From NCBI GenBank assembly GCA_027486555.1, contig JAIXOX010000054.1, positions 1 to 53,262 on the forward strand: a stretch of 53,262 bases of DNA, read 5' to 3'. The position numbers were made by a program, and so were the translations under genes. This document shows, in pieces, positions 11,181-19,956 of this stretch. Within the stretch, counting starts at the first letter, position 1, and the number at the start of each line of letters is the position of its first letter. Source of the stretch: Comamonadaceae bacterium (GTDB lineage Bacteria > Pseudomonadota > Gammaproteobacteria > Burkholderiales > Burkholderiaceae_C). The notes under the pieces were generated by a model that was given only the letters and a program-made list of their open reading frames with translations, was not told where the DNA came from and made no database searches.

Positions 11181-12596
11181 GTGAAAATTTCTGTGAAAAG
11201 CCCCGTGAAAAAAACCACCCCTGACACAGCCTCCCACGCCCACGACGGCTTCAGCTACTCGCGTGACCATTTTGAAGGACTGGTCGACATCGCCCTGCAC
11301 CACGCCAAAAAACTCGGGGCCACCAACGCGGGTGCCGAAGCGTCGGAGGGTTGTGGCCTGTCGGTCAGCGTGCGCAAAGGCGAGCTGGAAAACGTGGAAC
11401 GCAACCGCGACAAGTCATTGGGCGTGACGGTCTATGTGGACCACCGCCGTGGCAATGCCAGCACCTCGGATTTTTCCAAAGCCGCGATCGAGCGCACTGT
11501 GCAGGCCGCTTTCGACATTGCCCGCTTCACAGCCGAAGACCCCACCGCCGGTTTGCCGGATGAAGCCGACATCGAAACCGAGCACCGCGACCTGGACCTT
11601 TTCCACCCGTGGTCCATCAACAGCGAAGAAGCCGCCCGCATCGCCTTGCAATGCGAAGCCGCCGCCCTGAAAACCAGCCGCCGCATCACCAACAGCGACG
11701 GCGCAGCTGTGTCGGCCCAGCAAAGCCATTTCTTCAGCGCCCACACGCATGGCTTTCGTGGCGGCTATGCCAGCTCGCGCCACAGCGTGTCGGTGGCACC
11801 GATTGCCAAACTGCCGGGGCGCAATGCCGAAATGCAGCGTGACGCGTGGTACACCTCGATGCGCTCTGCCGATGAGTTGTCCTCGGTTGAGGCAGTGGGC
11901 CGCTACGCCGCCGAACGGGCCTTGTCGCGCCTGGGGGCTCGCAAGATCGCCACCACCGAATGTCCCGTGTTGTTCGAGTCGCCTGTAGCCGCTGGCTTGT
12001 TGGGTGGTTTTGTGCAGGCCGTGAGCGGCGGGGCCTTGTACCGCAAGAGCAGCTTTTTGCTGGACTCGTTGGGCAAAAAGGTGTTCCCCAAGCACATCGA
12101 CATCGAAGAAGACCCGTTTGTGCTGCGCGGCAAAGGCAGCTCACCTTTTGACGACGAGGGTGTGCGCTCGGTGCGCCGCAAAGTGGTCAAAGGTGGTCGC
12201 GTAGAGGGCTACTTCCTCTCCAGCTATTCGGCCCGCAAGTTGGGCATGAAGACGACAGGCAACGCCGGGGGTTCACACAACCTGGCCATGACGTCCCGCC
12301 TGACCCAAGCGGGTGACGACCTGGATGCCATGATCCAAAAGCTGGGCACCGGCCTGTTTGTGACCGAGTTGATGGGCCAGGGCGTGAACTACGTGACAGG
12401 CGACTACTCACGCGGGGCCAGCGGCTTTTGGGTCGAAAACGGCCAGATTGCCTACCCGGTGCACGAGATCACCATCGCGGGCAACCTGAAAGACATGCTC
12501 ATGGGCATCGAGGCCGTGGGCTCAGACACCTACAACATGGGGGCCAAATCCACCGGCTCCATCTTGGTCAACCGCATGAAGTTGGCGGGCAGCTGA
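11181..12596 (+). CDS. pmbA: Metalloprotease subunit PmbA/TldE
   Basis: The product is the TldE/PmbA subunit of the TldD-TldE protease, known for maturing microcin B17 and degrading CcdA. The family resemblance to E. coli PmbA runs the whole length: KGELENVERNRDKSLGVTVYV, LDLFHPW, YRKSSFLLDSLGKKVFP, SSYSARKLGMKTTGNAGG, TELMGQGVNYVTGDYSRGASGFWVENG and EITIAGNLKDM. PmbA itself lacks the HExxH-type site that TldD carries; tldD is not in this window. The start is uncertain. GTG at 11181 gives 471 aa, still longer than E. coli (450); GTG at 11118 would extend it by 21 residues of unlikely sequence. The gene diverges from yjgA. Confidence 0.95.
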   Translation: MKISVKSPVKKTTPDTASHAHDGFSYSRDHFEGLVDIALHHAKKLGATNAGAEASEGCGLSVSVRKGELENVERNRDKSLGVTVYVDHRRGNASTSDFSKAAIERTVQAAFDIARFTAEDPTAGLPDEADIETEHRDLDLFHPWSINSEEAARIALQCEAAALKTSRRITNSDGAAVSAQQSHFFSAHTHGFRGGYASSRHSVSVAPIAKLPGRNAEMQRDAWYTSMRSADELSSVEAVGRYAAERALSRLGARKIATTECPVLFESPVAAGLLGGFVQAVSGGALYRKSSFLLDSLGKKVFPKHIDIEEDPFVLRGKGSSPFDDEGVRSVRRKVVKGGRVEGYFLSSYSARKLGMKTTGNAGGSHNLAMTSRLTQAGDDLDAMIQKLGTGLFVTELMGQGVNYVTGDYSRGASGFWVENGQIAYPVHEITIAGNLKDMLMGIEAVGSDTYNMGAKSTGSILVNRMKLAGS

Positions 12597-12601
12597 GTTT
12601 T

Positions 12602-12629
12602 CAGGTCACGCTTTTGAAGCTGTGACCTG
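12602..12629. terminator. Inverted repeat between convergent genes
   Basis: CAGGTCAC (12602-12609) and GTGACCTG (12622-12629) form a perfect 8-bp stem, extended by an inner CTT/AAG pairing. It lies between the convergent 3' ends of pmbA and the P1 peptidase gene, so it may terminate both. No U-tract follows on either side. Confidence 0.45.
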
Positions 12630-12637
12630 CACAGCTT

Positions 12638-13864
12638 TCAGCTGGGCCGAGCCTCACGCATCAACGCCATGAACAGGTCGCTGTCCAGGGCATGCAGTGT
12701 GCCCTGTGGCTTGTGCGTCGGCATGGATTGCGCTCCAAAAAGCGCATTCATGATGGCCTCTTCGGTGGCTTGAATGGTGGCCTCATACACGGGGTCCAGT
12801 GCCGATTCGTCCAATGCCTGGACTGAGTGGACGAGGGGTCCGGGCCGCCTCAAACCTCGGGCCTCGCGGGCATTGGCGGTTGAAAAGGCCAGGGTGATTT
12901 CACCCGAATAGTTCCCCGCGCTGCCGCCCAGCAATGCGACCCCCATGGGCACACGCCCAGCCACCAACGCCAGTTGTTTGGCGTCTAAAGGCAAGTCGGT
13001 GGCGACGATGGTGATCAGTGAGCCCGTTTCGGCCATGCCTTGGGAAAATGGCGAAGTCTGAGGCCACAGCCGACCCAAGGGTCTGCCGCGCCAGCAAAAT
13101 TGGCTTCGGCCCCCAAAATTGGATTGAACAAAAACACCCAGGGTGCCTTGCAGGCCCTCCAGTTGAATGGTTCTGGAGCTCGATCCACTGCCGCCCTTGA
13201 AGCCAAAGGTTTGCATGCCCATCCCGCCCCCGCAATTGCCCTGCGCAATGGGGCTTTTGCCCAGTTGATGTGCCCGTTCTGCGCAAGCCCAGGCTTGTTC
13301 CAGTGCAAGCCGGGCATGCTCAGGGCGAACCTGCAGGGCCAAAATATCATTGGTAAAGCCATCGTAGGTTTCGGCGACCACGGGCATGGCCCAAAAATGA
13401 TCATTTTCAAATAGGTCTTTGTAGCGTTGAGCCATCCAGCTCACTGCGGCCTCGTGTGCCGCACCTACCGCGTGGGTGTTGGTGATCAACACAGGGCTGT
13501 TCAGGCGTCCACTGTCTTTGATCCAATGGCTGCCGGTCATTTCACCATTGCCGTTCTGCGAATGAATGGCAGCAGGGCAAGACATCAACAGGGGTGAATC
13601 CCCCATAGGCAAGATGGCGGTCACACCCGTACGAAAAGGTCGACCCTCTGCATTCAAACCGTCGTGGTCCCAATAGCCCACCGACACATCGGCCACATCG
13701 ACGATGGAATTGGTCGCGCCAAGGGTGCCAGAAAACGCTAAGCCGCATTCTCGTGGCGATGGGCGAAGAGCATTCAAAGTTCGATTTCCTGTTCTGTAGA
13801 TCTGGGCCGGTTTGACCGGAAGGCGCTGGGCTTCATCGCCAGTGGCGTTGCCTGATGTCTTCAA
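12638..13864 (-). CDS. P1 (DmpA/BapA-type) aminopeptidase
   Basis: This 408-aa protein is a P1/S58-family peptidase (L-aminopeptidase/D-esterase). Family members self-cleave and use a new N-terminal Ser to release small or beta-amino acids from peptides and amides. Seen: VGYWDHDG near residue 62, SPVLITNTHAVGAAHEA (123-139), GNCGGGMGM (209-217) and the likely autoprocessing stretch FKGGSGSSSRT (222-232). It has no signal peptide. The ATG at 13864 overlaps the 3' end of the HDAC-like gene by 32 bp, so it is the last gene of the aminotransferase-Tct-HDAC operon. That context suggests hydrolysis of an imported amide or beta-peptide. The substrate is not known. Confidence 0.9.
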   Translation of the reverse strand: MKTSGNATGDEAQRLPVKPAQIYRTGNRTLNALRPSPRECGLAFSGTLGATNSIVDVADVSVGYWDHDGLNAEGRPFRTGVTAILPMGDSPLLMSCPAAIHSQNGNGEMTGSHWIKDSGRLNSPVLITNTHAVGAAHEAAVSWMAQRYKDLFENDHFWAMPVVAETYDGFTNDILALQVRPEHARLALEQAWACAERAHQLGKSPIAQGNCGGGMGMQTFGFKGGSGSSSRTIQLEGLQGTLGVFVQSNFGGRSQFCWRGRPLGRLWPQTSPFSQGMAETGSLITIVATDLPLDAKQLALVAGRVPMGVALLGGSAGNYSGEITLAFSTANAREARGLRRPGPLVHSVQALDESALDPVYEATIQATEEAIMNALFGAQSMPTHKPQGTLHALDSDLFMALMREARPS

Positions 13865-14957
13865 AATGCGAGGCCCATTGCCGCGTCAAGTCGCGTTGGT
13901 AGTCTTGCAATTTTTGCGCTGGCATTTGATCGTGCTGGGGCGTAAAAGGGCAGGGCGCTTCAGTTTTGTGGCCTGAGAGTTGCTCCAGCACCGCAAGGCC
14001 CCAAAAAGGGACAGACACCGGGCAGTAGCCCCCTTCGTGGGTCATGACCAAACGACCTTGTGCATGGCGGCGCGCCACATCCATGACCGTATCGGTCATC
14101 CACCTGAACGCGACGCCATCGAGCAGCATGCGGCCCAAGGGGTCAAAACGCCCAGCATCGTAGCCACAAGCGACGATGATCAACTCGGGTCGATAAGCCT
14201 CCAGAGCGGGCAAAACGACTTGTTCAAAGGCCTCACGGTAAGCACCGAAGCCGCAACCGGGTGGCAAAGGGAGGTTGAGGTTGTAGCCCAGTCCTTGGCC
14301 TGTACCCAGCTCGTCTGCTTCGCCTTTGACAAACAAATAGCCTGCCTGTTGGTGCACCGAAATGGTCAGCACATCGCTTCGGTTTTCGAAGCATTTTTGG
14401 GTGCCGTTGCCAAAGTGCACGTCCCAGTCCACGATGGCCACTCGCTGCAAACCATGGACTTCGATGGCATGGGCTGCAGCCAAAGCGGCATTGGCGAACA
14501 CGCAAAAACCCATGCCTTGCTCAGGTTCTGCGTGGTGGCCGGGCGGTCGGGTCAAGGCGTAGGCGGTCTGGGCCTGGCCGAGCATCACGGCATCGACGGC
14601 GCTCAGGGCGCAACCTGCAGAACGTCTGGCCGCGTCCCAGCCGTTGGACGAAATGGGCGCGCCGATGCCGGTGTCGCCGCCGCCTTGTTGGGCAATGGCT
14701 TGAACTTTGCTGACGTAATCGGCGCTGTGCAGGCGGGTGAGTTCGTGCACTTGGGCGTCTCGCGCAGGCATGACCTGGAGCTGCGACATCATGCCGCTGG
14801 TTTGCAGCAAGTTGTGCAGACGCCGCTTGGGGTCGGCGTTTTCGATGTGGCGGTTGTAGGGCTCCACAAAGCCACCGGGTTTGAGCATCAGGGCGTAGTT
14901 GCCCGGGTCATGCCAAAAGCACAGCTCGTCGGTGATGAAGGCGGTGGTGGTAGTCAT
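13833..14957 (-). CDS. HDAC-like (acetylpolyamine-type) amidohydrolase
   Basis: The 374-aa protein belongs to the histone deacetylase superfamily, class II/acetylpolyamine amidohydrolase-like. In bacteria such zinc enzymes remove acyl groups from amines such as acetylpolyamines. Zinc and active-site residues are visible: RPPGHHAE (His141, His142), DWDVHFGNGT (Asp179, His181), CGYDAGRFDPLG (Asp267) and HEGGY with the transition-state Tyr311. The start at 14957 lies 8 bp after the TctA stop; the frame runs much further upstream inside tctA but only in an antisense-like phase. Its place in an operon with an amine aminotransferase and a P1 peptidase supports an amide-hydrolysing catabolic role. 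Confidence 0.92.
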   Translation of the reverse strand: MTTTTAFITDELCFWHDPGNYALMLKPGGFVEPYNRHIENADPKRRLHNLLQTSGMMSQLQVMPARDAQVHELTRLHSADYVSKVQAIAQQGGGDTGIGAPISSNGWDAARRSAGCALSAVDAVMLGQAQTAYALTRPPGHHAEPEQGMGFCVFANAALAAAHAIEVHGLQRVAIVDWDVHFGNGTQKCFENRSDVLTISVHQQAGYLFVKGEADELGTGQGLGYNLNLPLPPGCGFGAYREAFEQVVLPALEAYRPELIIVACGYDAGRFDPLGRMLLDGVAFRWMTDTVMDVARRHAQGRLVMTHEGGYCPVSVPFWGLAVLEQLSGHKTEAPCPFTPQHDQMPAQKLQDYQRDLTRQWASHFEDIRQRHWR

Positions 14958-14965
14958 CAGGAATT

Positions 14966-16459
14966 TCAGTCTTTGCTTTTGATCAACACGCGGGATAGCC
15001 AAGGCCAGGCCAACATCAGAACCATGACGGCCAGGATGCTCGCCGAGATCGGGCGTTCGATGAAGGGCATCAAGGAGCCGTCGCTGCGGCCCAGCGCTTG
15101 GCGCAATGTTGACTCCAACGTGTCGCCCATGACCATGCCCAAAATGAGCGGAATGGTGGGGATATTGGCCCGTGCACACACCAGTCCGAAGACGCCGAAC
15201 ACGGTGGCAATCAGCACGTAATACATGGAGTTGGCCGCCGAGTAGGCCCCCACAAAGCACAGCGCCAAAATGGCCAGGCCCAGGATGCGTGGGTTCACAT
15301 AAGCCAGATGGGCCAGAGGTTTGACGCACACCACGAGCAAAATCAGGATGACCACGTTGATGACCAGCAAGGCCGACAGCACGCCGTTGATGATTTCGGG
15401 GCGGTCCATGAACAGCGACGGGCCCGGCACGATGCCGTGCACCACAAACACCCCCATGATGATGGCGGTGATGGCATCGCCCGGAATGCCCAGCGTCAGC
15501 ACCGTGATCATGGCACCGCCCGAGTTTGAGTTGTTGGCGCTCTCGGCGGCCACAATGCCCTCGGGGTTGCCTTCGCCAAAGGGTGTGGGATCTTTGGCAC
15601 CTCGTTGCGCCCAAAAGTAAGCCAGCGAGGTGGACAGGGCCGCACCCACAGCGGGCAAGACACCGATGGCCGAGCCCAGGAACAAGCCTTTGCCCAGGGT
15701 TTTGGGGTATTTAAAGGGCTCCAGAAAGGCCCGCCAAGAGACGCCTGCACGGCCAATCAACGAAGGGTCAAACGTGGGCACGGGCGAGCTGACCATGACC
15801 AAAGCCTGCGCCATGCCGAACATGCCCACCGCCACCGGCACCAGAGGGATGCCGCTGAGCAAGGCGGGGATGCCCAGCGTGTAGCGTTGTTCGTTGGAGT
15901 TGGGGTCTATGCCCACGGTGGCCAGGAAGAACCCCAAGCACATCATCATCATGGCCGAGGCAAACTGGCGTTGATAGGCTTTGCCCACACACAGGCTGGC
16001 CAGCAAGATGGCCATCACGCTTTCCGGGGCGCCAAATTTGGCCGCAAAACCGGCCAGCGGTCGGGCCGCCAGGCCGAGCAGCAAGGCGCTGACGATGCCG
16101 CCAATGAAGGCCGACATGAAGGCCAACGACAAGGCCCTCTGCGCTTGACCGTTGCGGGCCATGGGGTAGCCATCAAACATGGTCATGATGGACGAGGCTT
16201 CGCCCGGCGTGCGGATCAGGATCGAGGTGACCGCGCCGCCGTAAAAGGCCCCGCAATAGACCCCCAACAGCAAAGAAATGCCCGCCAGCGGTGCCATGCC
16301 GTAAGTGAAGGGCAGCAGCACCGCAATCGTCACACCCGGCCCCACACCAGGCAGCACGCCCACCACAATGCCCAGGGCCGAGCCCATCAATAGGGACAGC
16401 ACGATCTGCAAAGTGCCCAGTGCCGCAAAACCCTGCGACAAGCTTTCAAAGAATTCCAT
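14966..16459 (-). CDS. tctA: Tripartite tricarboxylate transporter TctA permease
   Basis: The 497-aa large integral-membrane subunit of the TTT (TctABC) transporter family has about 11-12 hydrophobic segments. Family hallmarks are LGIVVGVLPGVGPGVTIAVLLP near the N-terminus, a second GSAIGVLPAVGAALSTSLAYFWAQR repeat in the middle, and ILIRTPGEASSIMTMFDGYPMA. The start at 16459 (MEFFESLSQGF) lies 2 bp after the TctB stop. The protein works with TctB and the periplasmic receptor TctC encoded just upstream, using an ion gradient. The substrate is unknown; the family also handles many carboxylates besides citrate. Confidence 0.95.
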   Translation of the reverse strand: MEFFESLSQGFAALGTLQIVLSLLMGSALGIVVGVLPGVGPGVTIAVLLPFTYGMAPLAGISLLLGVYCGAFYGGAVTSILIRTPGEASSIMTMFDGYPMARNGQAQRALSLAFMSAFIGGIVSALLLGLAARPLAGFAAKFGAPESVMAILLASLCVGKAYQRQFASAMMMMCLGFFLATVGIDPNSNEQRYTLGIPALLSGIPLVPVAVGMFGMAQALVMVSSPVPTFDPSLIGRAGVSWRAFLEPFKYPKTLGKGLFLGSAIGVLPAVGAALSTSLAYFWAQRGAKDPTPFGEGNPEGIVAAESANNSNSGGAMITVLTLGIPGDAITAIIMGVFVVHGIVPGPSLFMDRPEIINGVLSALLVINVVILILLVVCVKPLAHLAYVNPRILGLAILALCFVGAYSAANSMYYVLIATVFGVFGLVCARANIPTIPLILGMVMGDTLESTLRQALGRSDGSLMPFIERPISASILAVMVLMLAWPWLSRVLIKSKD

Positions 16460-16461
16460 GC

Positions 16462-16950
16462 TCAGATCAACCAGCCGTGTCCGAAGTGGACTTTGAGGAG
16501 TTTCAGAAACACCCACCACATGACCAGCGCCAAGGGCAGGCTCAGCGCCCAAGTGGTGCGCCAGGCAAAGCCCAGCACCCGGCTGCTGGCTATCAGGAAT
16601 AGCACGGTGCTGCTCAGGTAACCCAGCCAGGGCACGGCCAGCATGTACAGGCCAAACAGGCCCAGCATGGCCCAGGCCAGGCCCATGCGGGCCTGGCTGG
16701 AGTCGAGCTCTTCAGAGTCCTTGAGTTCGATGGCGCGTCGACGATTGAAGACCTCCACCACACCCGCCAGGGCCATCAACCCCAGGGCCAACAACGGAAA
16801 AAATGCCGCCGATTCGAACCAAGCCGCTGCTTGGGGGTAAGGTACGATGAGCGAACGGCTGGCCAGCGCCAGGCCCCCCGCCAGCACGGCCAACACCAGC
16901 AACAAAACCCGGTCCCAGGACCAACCGCGAAGGCTTGACTCGGGTTGCAT
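16462..16950 (-). CDS. tctB: Tripartite tricarboxylate transporter TctB
   Basis: The 162-aa small membrane subunit has four hydrophobic segments (near residues 15-30, 45-65, 87-105 and 112-155), the normal size and topology for TctB. A charged cytoplasmic loop (NRRRAIELKDSEELDSSQARMG) lies between segments 2 and 3. The start at 16950 (MQPESSLRGW) begins 2 bp after the TctC stop. It is expected to form the membrane complex with TctA. Sequence conservation in this family is low, so the call leans on gene order. Confidence 0.9.
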   Translation of the reverse strand: MQPESSLRGWSWDRVLLLVLAVLAGGLALASRSLIVPYPQAAAWFESAAFFPLLALGLMALAGVVEVFNRRRAIELKDSEELDSSQARMGLAWAMLGLFGLYMLAVPWLGYLSSTVLFLIASSRVLGFAWRTTWALSLPLALVMWWVFLKLLKVHFGHGWLI

Positions 16951-16952
16951 CG

Positions 16953-17909
16953 TCACTTCTTGGTCATACCCAGTTCGGTCATCAGATCGCCAATCCACTT
17001 GGTGTCTTCGGTCACGCGCTTGCTCATCTGGTCAGCGGTCATGGGGAAGGCTGGGATGCCGGCTTTCTTGAATTGGTCTTGCACGGCCTTGTCTTTGAGC
17101 GATTCCATCATCACGCTCGAGAGCTTGTTGATGATGTCCTTGGGCACGCCCACCGGTGCGGCCATGCCGCCCCAGGTGTACAAGTCGCCATAGCCTTCTT
17201 CGGCAGGTGTGGCGGCGTTCGGGAACACGGGGTTGCGCTGGGGGCCCCAGGCCGACAGGATCTTGATTTGCCCAGCCTTGGCATACGACATGGCGCCTTC
17301 GGCACCGGCGGTGGTCACATCGGCATCGCCCGCCACCAACTCTTTGGCACTGGGGTTGGGGAAAGCCACCACCTTGTAGGCCCAGCCGTCTTTCTTGGCA
17401 ATCTTGGCAGCGATCAGCGCTGGCACGGCGGCGGGCGCATAGCTGCCAATCACCACGGGCTTGCCGCTTTTCTTGGCCCAGGCGGCGAATTCCTTGAGGT
17501 TGGTGGCCGGAATGTCGCCACGCGCAGCCAGCACGAAGTCGTTGATCAGCATGCCGCCCACCGACTGGTAGTCGCTGATTTTGTAGGGTGTGTTTCCTGC
17601 CACGATCTGCGAGATGCCGGGGCCAGGCGTCCAGGTACCAATGGTGTAGCCATCGGGTTTGGCGCGGGTCATCTCGGCAAAGCCCACCACACCACCGCCG
17701 CCGGGCTTGTTGATCACCTGCACCGGTACGCCCAGGCGCTTGCTCATGCCCTCTGCGACCAGGCGGGTCACCACGTCCATGTCGTTGCCCGGTGGGTAGG
17801 GGTAGATGATCTCGATGGGCTTGCTGGGCCATTTGTCCTGCGCCATGGCGGGCAGGGCAGCAGCAGCGGCCAGGGCGGCGAGGGTGATCAAACGGATGCG
17901 GTGGTTCAT
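16953..17909 (-). CDS. tctC: TctC/Bug-type periplasmic receptor
   Basis: The 318-aa solute receptor of the TTT transporter has a signal peptide (MNHRIRLITLAALAAAAALPAMA, cleavage before QDKWPSKP). The Bug-family pattern follows: KPIEIIYPYPPGNDMDVVTRLVAEGMSKRLG and VINKPGGGGVVGFAEMTRAKPDGYT. AGGAGACTCAC precedes the ATG. It lies between the aminotransferase gene and tctBA. Unlike many Bug receptors it has Asn-Asp-Met-Asp where G/A-rich residues are common (PPGNDMD), which may matter for ligand choice, but the ligand is unknown. Confidence 0.95.
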   Translation of the reverse strand: MNHRIRLITLAALAAAAALPAMAQDKWPSKPIEIIYPYPPGNDMDVVTRLVAEGMSKRLGVPVQVINKPGGGGVVGFAEMTRAKPDGYTIGTWTPGPGISQIVAGNTPYKISDYQSVGGMLINDFVLAARGDIPATNLKEFAAWAKKSGKPVVIGSYAPAAVPALIAAKIAKKDGWAYKVVAFPNPSAKELVAGDADVTTAGAEGAMSYAKAGQIKILSAWGPQRNPVFPNAATPAEEGYGDLYTWGGMAAPVGVPKDIINKLSSVMMESLKDKAVQDQFKKAGIPAFPMTADQMSKRVTEDTKWIGDLMTELGMTKK

Positions 17910-17940
17910 GTGAGTCTCCTGATGGTTGGGTGAAGTGAAA

Positions 17941-19302
17941 TCAAACTTTTTCTGCGGCAGAGAACGCGATGTGCAAGATGCGCAGGGTCTCGTCCACATC
18001 CTGGCGCGTAAAGACCAGGGGCGGCGATAGGATAAGGCGGTTGCCTTGCACGCGGATGATGGCACCCGCGTGGCGGGCCGTGCCCACCAACGTCTGGATG
18101 TAAGGCGAGGGCGGCATGAGCATGGCTTTGCTGGCCTTGTCGGTCACCAGCTCCACGGCGGCCATCATGCCTTTGCCGCGGACTTCACCCACATGGGCGT
18201 AATGCATCAACTCTTGCAACTTGTCTTGCATGTAAGCCCCCACGCGGCTGGCGTTGCCGGGCAGGTCTTCGCTGGCCACGATGTCCAGATTCGCGTTGGC
18301 CGCAGCGCACGCTAGCGCATGGCCTGAATAGGTGTAGCCGTGCATCAGCGCAGCGGGCACGCCGGGCTGATTCCAAGCGCTGGCCACGCGCTCGTTGATG
18401 AGCGTGGCACCCAAAGGCACATAACCCGAATTGATGCCCTTGGCCATGGCCATGATGTCGGGGGCCACGCCCCATGCGCGCGCACCGCACATGGCGCCAA
18501 TGCGGCCAAAGCCGGTCACGATCTCGTCGCTGATCAGCAAGATGCCGTGCTGGTCGAGCAGTTGACGCAGGCCCGGCCAGTAGCTCTCGTGCGGCACGAT
18601 CACGCCGCCTGCGCCTTGCACCGGCTCGGCCACCAAGGCAGCGATGTTGTGCGCCCCAACTTGCTCGATCAGCTGGGCCAATTGGTCCAGGCACAGCTGA
18701 GAAAGCTTGGCCGGGTCGGTTTCGTTCCAGGGATTGCGGTAGGTGTAGGGCGTTTCGGCCAAGTGGCAGCCCGGCAGCAGGGGCTCGTAGGCGCTGCGAA
18801 ACATCGGGTTGCCGTTGATCGATGCCCCGCCAAAGTGCACGCCGTGGTAGCCCCACTTGAGCGATATGAACTGGTGACGATCGGGCTGGCCGTTCAGCTT
18901 CCAGTATTGGCGCGCCAGCTTGAGCGCGGTTTCCACCGCGTCTGAGCCACCGGAGGAAAAGAACACCTTGTTCATTTTTTCTGGTGCGAACATGCGCATC
19001 AGCCGCGCCGACAGTTCGATGGCGGGCGGGTTGGACGTGTTCTGAAAGGTGGAGTAGTAGGCCAGCTTGTCCAGCTGGGCCTTGATGGCGTTGATGACCT
19101 CGGGCCGGTTGTGCCCCACGTTCACGTTCCACAGGGAGGCCACCGTGTCCAGGTAGCGCTTGCCGTCGATGTCGTAGACGTAGACGCCTTCGCCCCGGTC
19201 AATGATCAAGGGCGGCGAAGCCTGCACCGCCTTGGGGTCGATCATGGGGTGGTACATGTGCTGCGCGTTGGCGCTGCGGATATCGATGCTGTTGGGATTC
19301 AT
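17941..19302 (-). CDS. Class III (omega-amino acid:pyruvate-type) aminotransferase
   Basis: The 453-aa PLP enzyme has the class III fold: YVYDIDGKRYLDTVASLWNVNVGHNRPEV, FFSSGGSDAVETALKLARQYW, LISDEIVTGFGRIG, and the PLP lysine in MAMAKGINSGYVPLG (Lys288). Such enzymes move an amino group from a terminal amine or beta-amino acid to pyruvate or 2-oxoglutarate; resemblance is to the beta-alanine/putrescine:pyruvate group. The start at 19302 (MNPNSIDI) was preferred; 19314 and 19323 are in frame. It is the first gene of the tct operon and faces marR across an 81-bp gap with a palindrome. It probably converts an amine released or imported by its neighbours. Confidence 0.93.
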   Translation of the reverse strand: MNPNSIDIRSANAQHMYHPMIDPKAVQASPPLIIDRGEGVYVYDIDGKRYLDTVASLWNVNVGHNRPEVINAIKAQLDKLAYYSTFQNTSNPPAIELSARLMRMFAPEKMNKVFFSSGGSDAVETALKLARQYWKLNGQPDRHQFISLKWGYHGVHFGGASINGNPMFRSAYEPLLPGCHLAETPYTYRNPWNETDPAKLSQLCLDQLAQLIEQVGAHNIAALVAEPVQGAGGVIVPHESYWPGLRQLLDQHGILLISDEIVTGFGRIGAMCGARAWGVAPDIMAMAKGINSGYVPLGATLINERVASAWNQPGVPAALMHGYTYSGHALACAAANANLDIVASEDLPGNASRVGAYMQDKLQELMHYAHVGEVRGKGMMAAVELVTDKASKAMLMPPSPYIQTLVGTARHAGAIIRVQGNRLILSPPLVFTRQDVDETLRILHIAFSAAEKV

Positions 19303-19328
19303 ACCCCCGAGCATAGGCACCAAGGGGG

Positions 19329-19347
19329 TAATGGAAAAAATCCATTA
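19329..19347. promoter_or_regulatory. Palindrome in aminotransferase-marR gap, likely MarR operator
   Basis: TAATGGA and TCCATTA are perfect inverted arms separated by five A's, in the 81-bp gap between the divergent aminotransferase and marR starts. MarR proteins bind such 16-20-bp AT-rich palindromes and usually repress both directions. Position and symmetry support an operator for the adjacent regulator. Confidence 0.65.
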
Positions 19348-19383
19348 TCCTCAGGTCTTTCCCGTAGACAGGTTGTTGAAACC

Positions 19384-19956
19384 ATGGGTTTTCCCAAGTC
19401 ATCCCTGGCGGCCTCTGACCCGCTGCCCCATTTTGAAAATCCGCAGTCGATCTTCGATCTGCTCAATTTTCAGCTGCACGAATTCCTGGGCATCAGCGGT
19501 TCATTGGTGACCCGCATTTGCGAAAACGAGTACGGCATCACCCGCGAGGAGTGGCAGTTTGCGGCGATGTTGGCTGAACTTGGGGGCATGTCACCTTCGG
19601 ACCTGGCGGCCCGCACCACGGTAGACCGATCGCAAGCCTCCAAAACTTTGCGCGGCCTGATGACCAAGGGCTTGGTGGACCGCCAGCCCGTGCCCGGCGA
19701 CGGCCGCAAGGCGAGGGTTCAACTGACGGAGGCCGGCATGCAGTTGTACCGGCAAATTTTTCCCCGCGTGGTTCAGGTGCACAACGAGGTCATGCAAGAC
19801 CTGAGCAGCGACGAACGTGAGGCCCTGGCACGGGCCATGCATCGTCTGCGTGCGCGCGCGTTGGCCGTGGCCCAAAGACACAAGCCCGAAGGGGCCACCG
19901 GACGCAAGCTGGGTGGCAGCCGCGCCCATTGGAAATCAACGCCCTTGGCCGATTAA
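19384..19956 (+). CDS. MarR-family transcriptional regulator
   Basis: The 190-aa regulator has a MarR winged helix at about residues 55-120: MSPSDLAARTTVDRSQASKTLRGLMTKGLVDRQPVPGDGRKARVQLTEAG, including the wing motif DGRKA. It has a longer-than-usual C-terminal basic tail (AQRHKPEGATGRKLGGSRAHWK). The gene diverges from the aminotransferase-tct-HDAC-P1 operon, which it likely represses until a ligand binds. Its TAA stop overlaps the stop of the converging GMC gene (TTAA, 19953-19956). Confidence 0.92.
   Translation: MGFPKSSLAASDPLPHFENPQSIFDLLNFQLHEFLGISGSLVTRICENEYGITREEWQFAAMLAELGGMSPSDLAARTTVDRSQASKTLRGLMTKGLVDRQPVPGDGRKARVQLTEAGMQLYRQIFPRVVQVHNEVMQDLSSDEREALARAMHRLRARALAVAQRHKPEGATGRKLGGSRAHWKSTPLAD

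Noticed and set aside
13833..15614. The long N-terminal extension of the HDAC frame (593 aa)
   Set aside because: It runs through tctA in another frame; the HDAC domain starts at 14957 right after the tctA stop.
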